Positions 32,701-43,288 of a DNA stretch of 64,000 bases are shown here, one piece after another. Origin of the DNA: Patiria miniata. Lineage: Eukaryota > Echinodermata > Asteroidea > Valvatida > Asterinidae. The translations under genes and the position numbers were made by a program. Where the stretch lies: assembly GCF_015706575.1 (NCBI RefSeq), contig NW_024037070.1:4335874-4399873 (forward strand), given 5' to 3'. Under the pieces are notes generated by a model. The model searched no databases. It saw nothing but the letters and a program-made list of their open reading frames with translations, and was not told where the DNA came from. Position 1 is the stretch's first letter. Each line of letters starts with the position of its first letter.

Positions 32701-33965
32701 TCCACTGGCAATCGGATGTCGAGACGAGCGAGGTCTTGCTGCATCGTGGACCTCCATGTTGTCTTTGGTCTTCCAGTCTTTCGCTTTTCATGGAGTGGAT
32801 TCCAGTTGAAAGGCTCCTTTGAATTGTGTTTTTAATAGAATGTTGGGCGTGTCCAAACAACTGGAGTCTCCTGTTCCTAAACCTTTGTGAGCTGGGGTTG
32901 GTTTTGGCCCGGATACTCTTGTTTGTCGCATGCTGTTTCAAGGAGATCTGTAGATCTTCCTTTGGCACTTTATTTCAAAGATATCTGGTCGGGCCTCGTC
33001 TTGCTGTGAGCCGAGCTATCCCCAGGGGTACAAAAAAGTATACCATGTAAATGGATTTTTGTTCCCCACACGATGACATCCATGTGGAACTCATTGCCCA
33101 GGGTGCTTTCCAGAGCTTATGTGGAGTGCCGTGGCCCCGTGGTTAAGGGCACTGGATTCGTGGTCGGCGGGTAAAGCTGTAGGTTGTGGTTTCGAGTCCA
33201 GCCCGGGGTCATGGTGCGTGTGCCCTTTGGCAAGGCACTTTGTCACTCATTATTTCTCTCCATCCAGGAGTAAATGGGTACTAGGGCAGAGATGGTTATT
33301 GTGATAGAATTAGCTTCTTGCGCTAACAGGCTGCATCGAGCTGTATACTCCCCAGGGAGCTGAAATGGTATTTGGAATGTTTCATGGGCCCAATGAGCAG
33401 GGGTAATAATGATGTAGCGCCTTGAGCACCAGTCCTGGTGGATACGTGTGCTTTATAAATACCCACTTTTATAAACTGACTTGCTTCAACAGAAACCGCA
33501 ACTCTGTTCTTCAGAATCTGTGATGCCTGTTTGTCCCCCTCCTATTTTCTTTTTGAAAACGTAATCACCTGTTGTACATTGTATCTCTCCACAGGTTGTT
33601 TCAACAAGGACCAAGTCTACCTAGCAGGCGCCTTTCGCGTCTTGCGCTACCGCCATTCCGTCGACTTCCACAGCCTGTACAAGCTGGGCAAAGTGGCCCT
33701 GGAGGATGTAGAACATCTCAAGACCTTGGTGGACCTCAACTCTCCGAACCTGAAGATCCCGACGTTCATGGCCGACATCGAAGACTACAGGAAGCGACTG
33801 GACTATGTCGTTTTAAAGAACGGCCTGGATGAAGGGGAATTGGCTCTTCTCTTTCCAGGGGAGGCACCAAGTGGTAAGACTGTCAAGCCAGCAACTAGCC
33901 AGGAGGAATGCCTTGATGAACAAGAAACTGGACTTGTTTGCTCAGATGATGAACTTGTGGAATGA
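26727..33965 (+). CDS. MATCAP1: MATCAP/KIAA0895-type tubulin tyrosine carboxypeptidase, 5 exons, 572 aa
   Basis: The family removes the C-terminal tyrosine of alpha-tubulin on microtubules (known for MATCAP1). Coding exons: 26727-26882, 28389-28997, 29797-30073, 31531-31836, 33595-33965; all phases agree. Exons 1-2 encode a basic, Ser-rich, probably disordered N-terminal region. Exon 3 ends HEIG and exon 4 begins THYIRS, so the zinc-metalloprotease motif HEIGTH is split by intron 3. Strong family blocks follow: NPTEEGIASIHSVLLRK, WRSAMLYY, YCLRAKRGQTDTSQPG, and in exon 5 GCFNKDQVYLAG. Length is somewhat above vertebrate members (about 470-520). Introns hold a TA-flanked transposon, a minisatellite, a LINE tail and a SINE. 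AATAAA follows 35 bp after the stop. Which vertebrate paralogue it matches best is not settled. Confidence 0.93.
27053..27999. mobile_element. TA-flanked inverted-repeat transposon in MATCAP intron 1 (947 bp)
   Basis: TA, CAGTCGTTTTCCTAGTTCCG and at the other end CGGAACTAGGAAAATGACTG, TA. TA duplications suit Tc1/mariner. No transposase frame survives; a subterminal CCGGAACTAGGAAAA copy lies near 27800. Confidence 0.8.
30593..30610 (+). repeat. TCTG tetranucleotide repeat
   Basis: Short TCTG run inside MATCAP intron 3. Confidence 0.8.
31009..31063. repeat. Long hairpin in MATCAP intron 3
   Basis: TATCGCCCTACAACT and AGTTGTAGGGCGATA pair, and outer CAATATG/CATATTG extend the stem to about 23 bp around a 9-nt loop. 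A related TGTAGGGCGATA lies at 30881, so this is probably the end of a MITE. Confidence 0.65.
31955..32400 (+). repeat. Minisatellite, ~21-bp unit, in MATCAP intron 4
   Basis: About 20 alternating CATCACAAGTC and ACCACAAGTC halves. It starts about 120 bp after exon 4. The minus-strand reading frame across it (TCDGLVV repeats) is an artefact. Confidence 0.93.
32541..32990 (-). mobile_element. Decayed LINE reverse-transcriptase tail
   Basis: Minus-strand peptide fragments RRLQLFGHAQ, then in another frame TTWRSTMQQDLARLDI and DHKTWDFLSRQA. This order (LGHV, RPKTTWR, D..W..L) is the C-terminal signature of many LINE ORF2 proteins. The frame changes once between the pieces. No other LINE part is nearby. 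Confidence 0.65.
33119..33470 (+). mobile_element. tRNA-derived SINE in MATCAP intron 4
   Basis: A-box-like CCGTGGTTAAGGGCACTGG, B-box-like GGTTTCGAGTCCAGCC, then the body TGTGCCCTTTGGCAAGGCAC and CCAGGAGTAAATGGGTAC, tail TTTATAAATAC. Same family as 57776-58065 and the minus-strand copy at 52895-53108. Confidence 0.8.
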
Positions 33966-33999
33966 TAATGGCTGTTGAATTTCCAGGGGACAACTCATG

Positions 34000-34005
34000 A
34001 ATAAA
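34000..34005 (+). terminator. Polyadenylation signal AATAAA of the MATCAP-like gene
   Basis: 35 bp downstream of the stop codon, followed by a T-rich stretch. Gives a very short 3' UTR. Confidence 0.65.
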
Positions 34006-34119
34006 ATATCTTTTTTTGCCCTGCTTTTTACCTTCTATACCTTCTGTAATTCTAGACATTGGGTTTGAGATTTCTTGAAGGAGAGTAAGAAACAACTGCT
34101 TCAACCTGACTTCAAAGTG

Positions 34120-35255
34120 GTTAGGAGCAGATGCACAATTAAACAGGCGTTTCTGGGAGATGGAACCTCGCGGTACCGCACGGGTTATGCGGTACCGCAA
34201 GGTTTCGTTTTAAAGAGCTAAATTTACGAGTCAAAGCCCACAACCGCGTGTCTTCACAAGCGCCTGGCAGGCCAGCAGTGCTAACAATAGAGCCCCTCTG
34301 CAAGGCCTAATCTCCTGCTAATCCCCCAGTGCCCACAGTGACTTCGAAGGCGTTGAATTTGAATGGAATCTACCGATCAATTGAGGGTGAAAGCTTGACT
34401 TGATATGTTGACACTAAATGTACAGGTATATTTTTCTCTCTTCTAATTCACATTAATCAGCGGATAGTTTTCTATTCATTGTCATTGAAATAAAGGCTCT
34501 AAGATTCCCCGCCCAGTGACTCAGCCTTTGGAATAGTATTTGAATTTTTTAACTTTGAGACAAAACTCCATTTAATCATTACTTTAATGTGCAAACATTA
34601 ACATAAATAAAGAAGAACCAGATAAGTATCAAATAACTTATTCCAATATTAAAGTGTCACGTATCCTGTGAAATGACGGCGCCTGTTGTTACGGCACCTT
34701 TTGTCGCGGCATCTGGCTTTATTTTCAAGAAAAGTGAATTATTGTTTCATTTTTAGCTATTGTTGGCCGTCCATCTTTACAAAATGAGCTGAATATTTTT
34801 TTTTAAATATTGTACTGCTTCAAGTTTACCAAATTTACCAAATTCATAAATATTCCAGCAATTCGGCGTATGGCTGCAACAGAATATGAATAAAAACCAT
34901 TCAATTCCAAATGTAATTGAACTCATCTCTATGTAGTTGCAAATATGGTGCTTTTTAGTCACAAAACCTCACAAGCGTGACCACTAATCCTGTAATCCCC
35001 TAATTATACAGGGTCGACTATTGATGAAGCCTTTTGTGCACCAAAGTGTCCCAATTAACCTGCTTCTTTTGTTCGCAATAACCTGGGTGGACTGAGCTGA
35101 AGTTGACCCTGCACTGGAGGAGAATATTCATGAATGCATTGTTGGTATGCATTTACGTCCAACCCCGAAAAACCTAAAGGTTTACCGTGCGGTACCGCAC
35201 GGTTTATGCGGTTAACACAGAAGAACCCGCCTGTTTAATTGTGAATCTCCCCCTT
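34120..35255. repeat. Inverted pair of ATTAAACAGGCG ... GCGGTACCGC segments
   Basis: CACAATTAAACAGGCG with GCGGTACCGC motifs near 34135-34200 recurs inverted near 35170-35245. These may be the two ends of a 1.1-kb nonautonomous element. No frame inside. Confidence 0.5.
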
Positions 35256-36943
35256 ACATGTTGAGGCACAACCATGTCATATAGGCATTGTTCACGAGTC
35301 GGCCATATTAAATTGAAAGCGAGGTGAAATCTTTCATTTTTGGAGCTTGCCAATGAAAGCAATGAAGTAAAGTTCATTTCAAATTCATACCAGTGTGCTC
35401 TGATCAATAATTTGAAATTTGTGATTAAACATGTTTTAAGCCCAAATTTAAAAAAGAAAATTGAAAGTGAAGCGTGGAACACATAGTCTGGCACCATCTC
35501 ATTCAACAGTTTACAATTTATAGAATGCATTCAGGGAACATGATCAAAAATGGCTACCTCATGAACAAGGTCTATAATGAGAATTGCATTTCATGTTATG
35601 TAAGCATGAAAGATTGCGAGCAATTTTGACGAGGAGTGTTTCAAGAAAAGAACATATACACGTACTGGGAATAGGTTGAGGGGTTTTTTTTAGCAGGTGT
35701 ATATTTTTGTAACAATCATTGAAGTCTTCAGTTCATGTAGAACTTTTATTTATTGAAATGCAATTTTGAATCATGAAAATCAATTTAATTATTTTTAAAT
35801 CATGCATTTTAAATTAGAGTTTCAAAATTTGCTGCAGAAAAAAACCCACAAGTAAATAATTGAAAGATTATTATAGATTGAAACTTGAAATGGTGATTGA
35901 AAACTCCAAACAAACAACAAAACTATATTGTGCATCTGTCGGTAGTCAGTGTCTGTTTTTTGTAGAACTTTATTGGAATCATTAAAAGTAAAAAAGAACT
36001 CGTACACCATGCATCATAAACATTAATGCTATTCTAATTTTTGTTTAATTAAAGCCCATAAGTGTTTTATAAAGATTTACAGTGTTTTGGGTGTTTTTTT
36101 TTTAAAGTAACAAACAGATGAAAAAGATAAACAACATCAAGGTGATAAAACTTAGACAAAAACAAAAAAAACAATAAAGCAATGGATATTGGATAGAATT
36201 TGCTATTCTTATTCTTTTCGCCAATTTCGTTTTTAGAACTGTTTGTCAAAATGAAACATATATGAACTTCAATTGTCAATACTTGAATGCACAACCCACT
36301 GAAGTTGTTTTGTTTTTTTTGTTTTTAAATTACGCCATGATGACGTCATCATGGGTCACATGACGTCACTTGAAAGGTGAATAAATTTAATATTTGAAAA
36401 TCAATGAGAAATCACCTGTGAAAGACCAGAACTTGAATTTTACAGGAATCGATGTGATAATACATGATCTTCATTTTATCGCATGCGCGTCAAATCATGT
36501 GACCCTTGCTTCCAGTCGAAACTGGAAGTGCCTAATAATTTGAAATTGGAAAAAGATGTGAACTTGCTTTCAACGATGTTAGTCTCTGCCTATGTTGAAC
36601 TTTACAAAAAACTTATCGGTGACGTAATGAGATGTTCAAGCGCCCTCTAGCAGCATGTTAAAAAATGTCAAAAACACAGTTTGAGTGGAAGTGTGTGGCG
36701 AAGTTTGCAGTAATCGCTTCGAGTTCAAGCATGATAGCACAACACCCTGTTTTTTCCTCCAAATTCCAGGTTTTTTTAATATAATATTCTATGCTGAATA
36801 TATTCCATGATATATTCTATGCTAATTCAATAATATATTCTGTGCTTAAACTATGCTAAATGGTTTATGCTCAATAGCAATTCCAAAAACTGGCACCTGA
36901 TGTTGGCAGTACACCATATTTCAACTAATACTTGAGCATATGT
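35256..36943. other. A/T-rich region downstream of GSTO and the MATCAP-like gene
   Basis: No supported gene; short open frames here are A/T composition artefacts. A weak foldback may lie at 35260-35600. A palindrome is listed separately. Confidence 0.4.
36335..36354. promoter_or_regulatory. Perfect 20-bp palindrome containing a CRE-like site
   Basis: CCATGATGACGTCATCATGG reads the same on both strands and has the full CRE octamer TGACGTCA at its centre. A second TGACGTCA lies at 36362. Location is downstream of GSTO, so a regulatory role is only a possibility. Confidence 0.4.
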
Positions 36944-39900
36944 TCACTGGATGTCATAATCATAGATGCCGTTGATGTAGTTGTTGAACTGTTTGACGTA
37001 TAGGGAGTCCGGCACAGCAGCCTGCTGCACTGCAGGATCTTGCTTCATTGCCTCACGAAATGCTGCCAGCTACAGGAAGAGGAAAAGCCCAAGTAATCAA
37101 CTGCTTTAGTTGTTGTACTGCCCAAAACTGCCCAACCCTCTTCTCCCCGAACTGCCCCAAAATTCCCAATCTACAAGACTATGGCTTCACGGATTCACCA
37201 GAGTTTAGGCTTATAGCGAACTCAATACAAATGGTAATGGTCTCGGCACGCAAATTACAGAGGGCGCTTTGTGGACGTTAATGCACTTAATAAGTACATG
37301 TACCCTCTCAATGGTCACAACGACAGAATTAAGGCTGGTCTATAGCGAAAGAAAATGTGAACACAAATTTGTGGCGTCGCAGCGAGTTTTCACACTGCAA
37401 ATGTGTAAAAGTTTAATAACAGAAAATTTCACAGCGTACGCTTGGTGACGTCAAGTTCGCTTCGCATTTGCATTGAAGCAGTATGCACTGGTCTTTAATA
37501 GTAGCCATGCATACCTTTGCGCAATCTACTGTTCACGTGAATGTAAGAGTTTATATTTGAGAATAAAATGTTTTAAAGTACTCACAGTTGGGAAGTTTTC
37601 AAAGGGAAGTTTAGCGCCATACACAACTTGGCGCTCAAACCACGGCCAGATCAAGTAGTCCAACATTCCTGGCTTAGCTCCTGTCACAGATGGAGAAAAA
37701 AAGGGCAATTTAATGTCAAGTTTTGTCCTTCACCAACATGATTTTAGAAACATTTTTCAATCAATTTTGTCCAATAATTTGCAAGAAAATCGACATGCTT
37801 AATCAGGTAGGGCTCGAACCCACTATGTGCTGATGTCTTTACCACTCGACCACCCAGCTTGCCAGGGCCGGCTGGCTTCCAAATGCAAATTTCCTACGTG
37901 TATTTTCTCACGACCAAATTGAAAATTTCTTGATAAGATATGGGATGGGGTACTGTACCTCCCATATTAAATTACTAGAGCGCTAACTCCTCATCCTTGC
38001 GCGCAGAGACACTTTGAAGCCGTCCTGGGCGCAGACTTTGTGAATTCATGTGTGTGTTTGTAGAACATAACGAAATTAGATGGATTGAATTTTGATTTTG
38101 AATGGATTTGCATTTAGAAATGCAACCCGCAAATATACAACGTACGCAATTAAACAACTTAAACGCGTCATTACGGTTTTAAAAAAAACGTCACGGTTAA
38201 TCATCTGCAGCGGATAGGCACACGCATTGCGCCGTTTGCTAAGAGCAAAATGACACGCTCATTTGCTGATCGTGCGTTTTGGTTTTGGGCGTGTCGGCTT
38301 CGATAACGCACCTGCATAGTATACAAACACAGATATGCAAATAGCTGTACAAAACCCGTACAGAATTTTGAGTTTTCCATAGATTTGTGTACAAACATGG
38401 ATGCGCCCAGCAGGCATCACTTTGTACACGAGTCAGCGCTCTAGTAATTTAATATAGCTCTGTGGTTCCTCCACGCTACCTCCTCCCAATTGTTACTCCT
38501 ACCCCCATACATTGTTTGAAAACCTACACGCTTACCTCCAAAGAAGGGGGTGCCTCTCTCCTTCAACTTGTCTTCAATGACGGCGAGATGGGTCAGATAT
38601 TCACCAAACCACTTCTCTTCCTCTCCCTTGACTGGGTAGTAGGAGGATTTGAAGAAGGCTGGACTGACCTGGTCAAAAACGAGAAGATTTCAGTTGTCTT
38701 GCACAAATAATCGGAATAAACAACTGCAGGTTTGGAGTTTCTTGTTCCTACGTTTTGCTTATTTCACTTAAAAAAGAACAACATATTTGCTGTTAAAGAC
38801 TGAAACTAGAAAGCACTCAGAGAGTGCAAATTGTCAGTACACCCAAAAGAAATACTCGCATAAATGGTGAAGAATACTTAAACAATCCTGGATCAAGGCC
38901 CAGATCCGGATCACTTTCAAAATCTAATTGATTTGTACTTCTACCAAGGACCACCCCTAAAAATAATTTTCATGCAAATCCGTCCGTCACTTTTTGAGTT
39001 ATCTTGTTAACAGCCAAACCAACCAACCAACCAACCCACAAAATCGGATGAAAACATAACCTCCTTGGTTTCCCCCAGGTTTGTTTCTAGGAAAAAAGCG
39101 AACTCTTATATCATGGTGTAGTTACTCTAGAACGATCCGGGCATGCTTATCACTTCCATCGTGGAGGCCCCCTTCAATGGCGAGAGCATTGTTTAGATAA
39201 TCCGTCACGGGACAGTTGCTTTTGTACAATAGCATGAACAATGGTTTCTCCATTGAAGGGGGCCGCATGAGTGTTCATTGGTCACATGCCCGCATTCGTT
39301 GATACCTTGCTTGAGAAGTATTCCAAGACCATCTTGTCCAGCGCTTTCTGGTAGGGGTCCTGGGGCCACAGGGGGTTGTTGTGCGAATCGTTCAGGAACT
39401 CGCAGATGATGGCCGAGTCGGTCACAATCTTGTCGTCGCTCTCGTAGCACGGCGTGCTGCCTAGTGGATTTTTGGTGAAGTACCATTCCGGCTTTTTCTT
39501 CAAGTCAATGTTGACAATGTGAAAACTAGAACAGGAAATAAAAAATATTGAAAGAAACTAAATCTCTAAAAAAAGCCTGCTGGAAAACGAAGCCCTTTGT
39601 AGATGAAACATTTGGTTGGAATTTTGCGTCAGCGAGATGCAATTTTAAGGCCAAATAAAAAAAAAAATGTTTAGCGTCCCCGCCCGCTTCCTTTTTGGAG
39701 GCCGCCTCCTTTTTTCCTTTTTCTTTTAAACACAAAACAATGATAACTTTTAAACAGTGACATCATTTTGGCCTCTTTGTCTGTTGCATCTAGCCCATAT
39801 AAAGCTAGTATGTCATTCCTGAGTCCAAGTGGCGGCCATTTAAAAAACAAAGCTGGCGGCCATCTTGAAAAATAGCCCTCCTCCCTTCTTTTTTTCAAAA

Positions 39901-40796
39901 AGGTTGGACGCTAAACATGTTTTTTTTTTATTTGGCCTAATAAATAGTTTCGTTCTTCACTTTAATTCTAATGCTTTGCATACTTCGTGCTGTCGGAAAG
40001 CTAAAACAAATTCACAAGCACGCTCACGTAGGACTCGAACCCTCAACCTCATGGTTTAGAAGTCTGCACTAGTAAGCAGGAGGTCATGGGTTCGAGCTCC
40101 ACCTGAGTAAGTTGTAAAAGTTATTCCCACTAGCCCTGAGTACATGTACATGCGGAGCTGATAAAGTCAATGGTAATCCTGTGCCTTTAGGACCCCTTTC
40201 CTATAGAAGGTTAAAAGACTCACCAAAATAGCTGACTAACAGACTAATAAGTGACAATCAAAAGTGACATCGGCAATGACAGTTTCTTGAATATCAGCAC
40301 TGCCAGCAGGTTTAATTTTGTAGAAAGAGGGCAGGGCTTTGATTTATGAGGGGTTAAAGACGATGACAAACAGAAAATATATTTTAAAAAGCAAGATGGC
40401 GAACTGCAAAAAAAGGTCACATTTTCTTTGAAAGTGCTTTCAAAGTTACAACTAACATGAGTTTATCTGAAGAAACAATCACTGTTTTAGCCTGCAAAAG
40501 TCACTTTGGTACTGCTACTGGACAGTCATCTGCAAAAGTCAGTTTTGAACAGAACTTGTACAAAATAGAGGTGTCCTAAAAGTAAGGATTAGGCCTACCA
40601 AGTCAATGAAGGGCAAAACCCAATATTTAAAGTAAGATATATGTAACAGGATTTTGGTACAACTTACGGAACTTCTTTAGCTGCTAGGACAAGACGTGCA
40701 CGATGAGCAAAGGGGCAGAAACGATTGCTGTACAGGCGGACTTGACCCTTAGCCAATGGAGGCAACAGATCTCCTTCAAAAAAAATGCCCCCGAAA
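36944..40796 (-). CDS. GSTO: Omega-class glutathione S-transferase (first coding exon not found)
   Basis: Glutathione-dependent thiol transferase or dehydroascorbate reductase family, cytosolic. Minus-strand exons in coding order: 40796-40668, 39525-39306, 38668-38536, 37680-37586, 37069-36944; phases agree. The first has RLYSNRFCPFAHRARLVL with the catalytic Cys typical of the omega class. The second has NPLGSTPCYES, where omega enzymes bind glutathione. The fourth has DYLIWPWFER and the last ends YDYDIQ. About 234 residues are visible against 241 for human GSTO1, so only a short N-terminus is missing. An ATG with an ideal donor (41380-41341) lies upstream but its phase does not fit the next exon. 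It converges with MATCAP and diverges from the NRF-6-like gene. Confidence 0.93.
37331..37499. mobile_element. Relative of the lectin-spacer MITE in GSTO intron
   Basis: TTAAGGCTGGTCTATAGCG at the left and an inverted GCACTGGTCTTTAA at the right. The interior matches the lectin-spacer palindrome in layout (AATTTGTG, CGTC, GTGTAAAAGTT, TTTCACAGCG, GACGTCAAGTTCGC). Confidence 0.6.
37801..37865 (-). ncRNA. tRNA-like fragment
   Basis: Minus strand: GGGTGGTCGAGTGGTAAAG (A-box region) and GGGTTCGAGCCC (B-box). Likely a SINE head or tRNA pseudogene in a GSTO intron. Confidence 0.5.
37965..38461. mobile_element. Second copy of the GAGCTATATTAAATTAC MITE
   Basis: Same ends and interior (for example ACATGGATGCGCCCA) as 21810-22302. 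Left end is damaged and no target duplication is clear. Confidence 0.8.
38808..39078 (+). repeat. Interspersed repeat with ACATAACCTCC tail, copy 1
   Basis: Shares CTCAGAGAGTGCAAA, CAGTACACCCAAAAGAAA, ACCAAGGACCAC, CCAACCAACCAACC and GATGAAAACATAACCTCC with 47128-47398. Probably a retroelement 3' tail; family not assigned. Confidence 0.65.
39168..39256. repeat. Hairpin-forming repeat in GSTO intron
   Basis: GGCCCCCTTCAATGG and CCATTGAAGGGGGCC are exact inverses separated by about 60 bp. Confidence 0.65.
39648..39938. mobile_element. MITE with AGGCCAAATAAA / TTTAGCGTCC ends
   Basis: AGGCCAAATA, an A run and TGTTTAGCGTCC at the left, the inverse at the right. It shares CGCTTCCTTTTTGGAGGC with the element at 55377-55750. 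Lies close to GSTO exon 39306-39525. Confidence 0.75.
40020..40125. ncRNA. Head-to-head tRNA-like pieces
   Basis: B-box-like GGGTTCGAGTCC on the minus strand near 40030 and GGGTTCGAGCTCC on the plus strand near 40090. Likely SINE debris. Confidence 0.4.
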
Positions 40797-42599
40797 CTGG
40801 AAATTATAGAAACATTACTGCTAAAATTTCAAAACTAATGGTAAAAAAAAATTGAGAATCTAAGTTTTGGAAATTTGGTAGACAAATCTAAAAAGTTTTG
40901 TTGGAAAAAGATAATATTGACTACATTTACACAATATTACAAATGTAGGCCTATAGTCCCAATTAAAGAAATGAGGCAGAAAAGAGAAAGTGGTTCATTG
41001 TTTTTATAGAAAACCACAATCAATCACTGGAATCAGTTACCTAAAATCCCTAATTACGGAACAGTTATTAATCTAGTAGGACCAGGACAATGCCAAATTT
41101 AGAAACCAACCGCTAATCGGATTACCCAAGTCTTGTCTCGTAATCCGATTAGTTTTGTGGCAATCAACAAAGCGCTGATGCATCATGTAGGCGACCATTT
41201 TCCGGCTTGGCTCGACCTGCGGCGCATAGCATTAGGGGCGAGGCGCAGCTGTGTACAAGCTGCTGGCTGGAAGTGCACGGCTCAACGACGCACCGAACTA
41301 CGGCAATTTTTACGGTACCCTCAGGCAGATCAAAACTTACCTGTAGCAAGGTGCCCTGTCTGCTCAGGAGAAAAAGGCATTTTGATTTGTTTTCACTTTC
41401 AGCCCTTGAAAGTTGAGGAAGAAAAAACTGCGCGACTTTCATGCGAGGGTCAACTTCAATAACAAGGGCTTGGCCTAGATTCCAGTCTGGACTCATTGGG
41501 AATTGTAAGTTGTATGGCGCGGGATGGCGGCGCCGGCAAATCCATTTTGGAGAAAGACCTGCTCGAATGGAGTCTAACTTAAATGACTTTGAGCAAAATG
41601 GTGGGAACTTTGGAAGTCCGCCGGCGCGGTGCGATTGAACTTTTTAAAATTTAGTTATAAAATGATGAACTTTGATCCCGTGCGGTCCCTACCCGGTACT
41701 TATCACATGACTACGGTGATGACAACGCATGTTTTTGTGTGTACGTACGTACACCGGTACCGACAGTAGTACTGGCAGTGGCAGTGCACAGACACCGGCA
41801 ACATTTTAAGTGGGAGTCAACGCCGGCCGGCTAAAAACACAAGCCAACACTTGCACCACTAGGCTCCGTGGTTGAACATTAAAGAGATCCATTTCCCCTG
41901 GCCTACCAAGTAAGTAGCGCTTCAATTTTGCAGTATGAATCTACTTACACTCATGATCAGATACTATTAGACTCGGTTACTTTCGAATTCAATGACCAAG
42001 CAAGGCTGCATGTCAAGCGTGGAACCCTGCCGGTTGAATTATCCAGCTCACTTGACACTTCAGCTCAGATTCGCCAGTACTGCAGTAGTAATAGGCCCCT
42101 ATCATCACTATCACTTTATCAGTATCTTCCAACTGGCAAGTTCCATGTCATGAGCCGGTTTATGTTGCAATATTAAAGGTGGCATTTTTATTTTTGGTTA
42201 CTAATTGTGTAGTTACGACACAATAATGTTTTGACTTTTTACAAGTTCCATTCATATTATTAGGCCTAAATCAAAACCTGCCCTTTTCTCTCAAAATTAG
42301 GCCAGCTGATTCAACATGGCATCTATTCTTATTTAGATCATTCCAAACACAAACACATATAATAGTGACATTTCTTGCTGGTCATAGCCAAATGTTTAGG
42401 TATTAATTGCCCCCAAAACATATGTCTGGATCATTGTCTTATATGGAATGGGATCCTAAACTACACGATATCCTATTTTCAGTAGCTCGATTCATTGACA
42501 AAGTAAAATGTAATACATTTGGTCAACACTAAAAAAAATCACGACAGGTTGCGATACGATGGACAAGGAATATTTATCGGAGTGGGATTTGAACTAGCC
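40797..42599. other. GSTO 5' region
   Basis: Should contain the missing first GSTO exon and promoter. An ideal minus-strand donor lies at 41341/41340 but does not fit in phase. A segment near 42385-42480 (AAATGTTTAGGTA, CCCCAAAACATA, GATCCTAAACTACAC) also occurs at 18205-18300. No other gene is supported. Confidence 0.4.
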
Positions 42600-43074
42600 T
42601 AGCCCCATAAATGTGGCCTATTTACTGGACTGCCTCCGTAAACATAGGCCACACATCCACATGTACAAAAATCGTGTCGACGGAGCCACATTTTGATTTT
42701 CACATTTAGGCTTAGTTTGTAGGGTTTTTTTGCTTTAGATAAGAAGCATACTCACCCTCTTTATACTAGGCTAATCAGAAAGTGCTGCCTTTTTCAGATG
42801 TCTAATTTTTGTGAAATTTCATGTTGAAATTTTGATACGCAAACGTGTAAAAATGAATCTGGAAATTTCACGAAAAATATACATCTGAAAAAGGCAGCAC
42901 TTTCTGATTAGCCTATAAAGAGGGTGAGTATGCTTCTAAAGCAAAAAACACCTACAAACTAAGCCTAAATGTGAAAATCAAAATTTGGCTCCGTCAACAC
43001 GATTTTTGTACATGTGGATGTGTGGCCTATGTTTACGGAGGCAGTCCAGTAAATAGGCCACATTTATGGGGCTA
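42600..43074. mobile_element. Long-arm foldback element with 9-bp duplication (GAACTAGCC)
   Basis: 475 bp; arms of over 200 bp starting TAGCCCCATAAATGTGGCC are nearly identical inverses. Flanks GAACTAGCC at 42591-42599 and 43075-43083. Same terminal type as 18379-18691. The arm identity suggests a young insertion or arm homogenisation. Confidence 0.88.
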
Positions 43075-43107
43075 GAACTAGCCCAACTGAGGCTCTGTCG
43101 GTAATGC

Positions 43108-43288
43108 AGTGGCGGATCCGGAGAGGTTCGTGCCAGGGGGGGGGGGGGGGGATGAGGCTGTTTGCTGGGGGGGGGGGGTGCAATGGCTCATTCGAGTGAA
43201 AAATGGCCTTATTTTGCAAAATTTCGGCCACTGCCGGGGGGGGGGGGGGCGCACGCCCCCGTAGCACCCCCTGAATCCGCCAATGGTA
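43108..43288. mobile_element. G-run element with GGCGGATCC ends
   Basis: AGTGGCGGATCC at the left, GAATCCGCCA at the right, three G runs within. The AAAATGGCCTTATTT interior is shared with 53757-53950. Confidence 0.65.

Noticed and set aside
41164-41496. 110-codon minus-strand frame upstream of GSTO
   Set aside because: No family match, and its donor phase does not fit the GSTO exon that follows.
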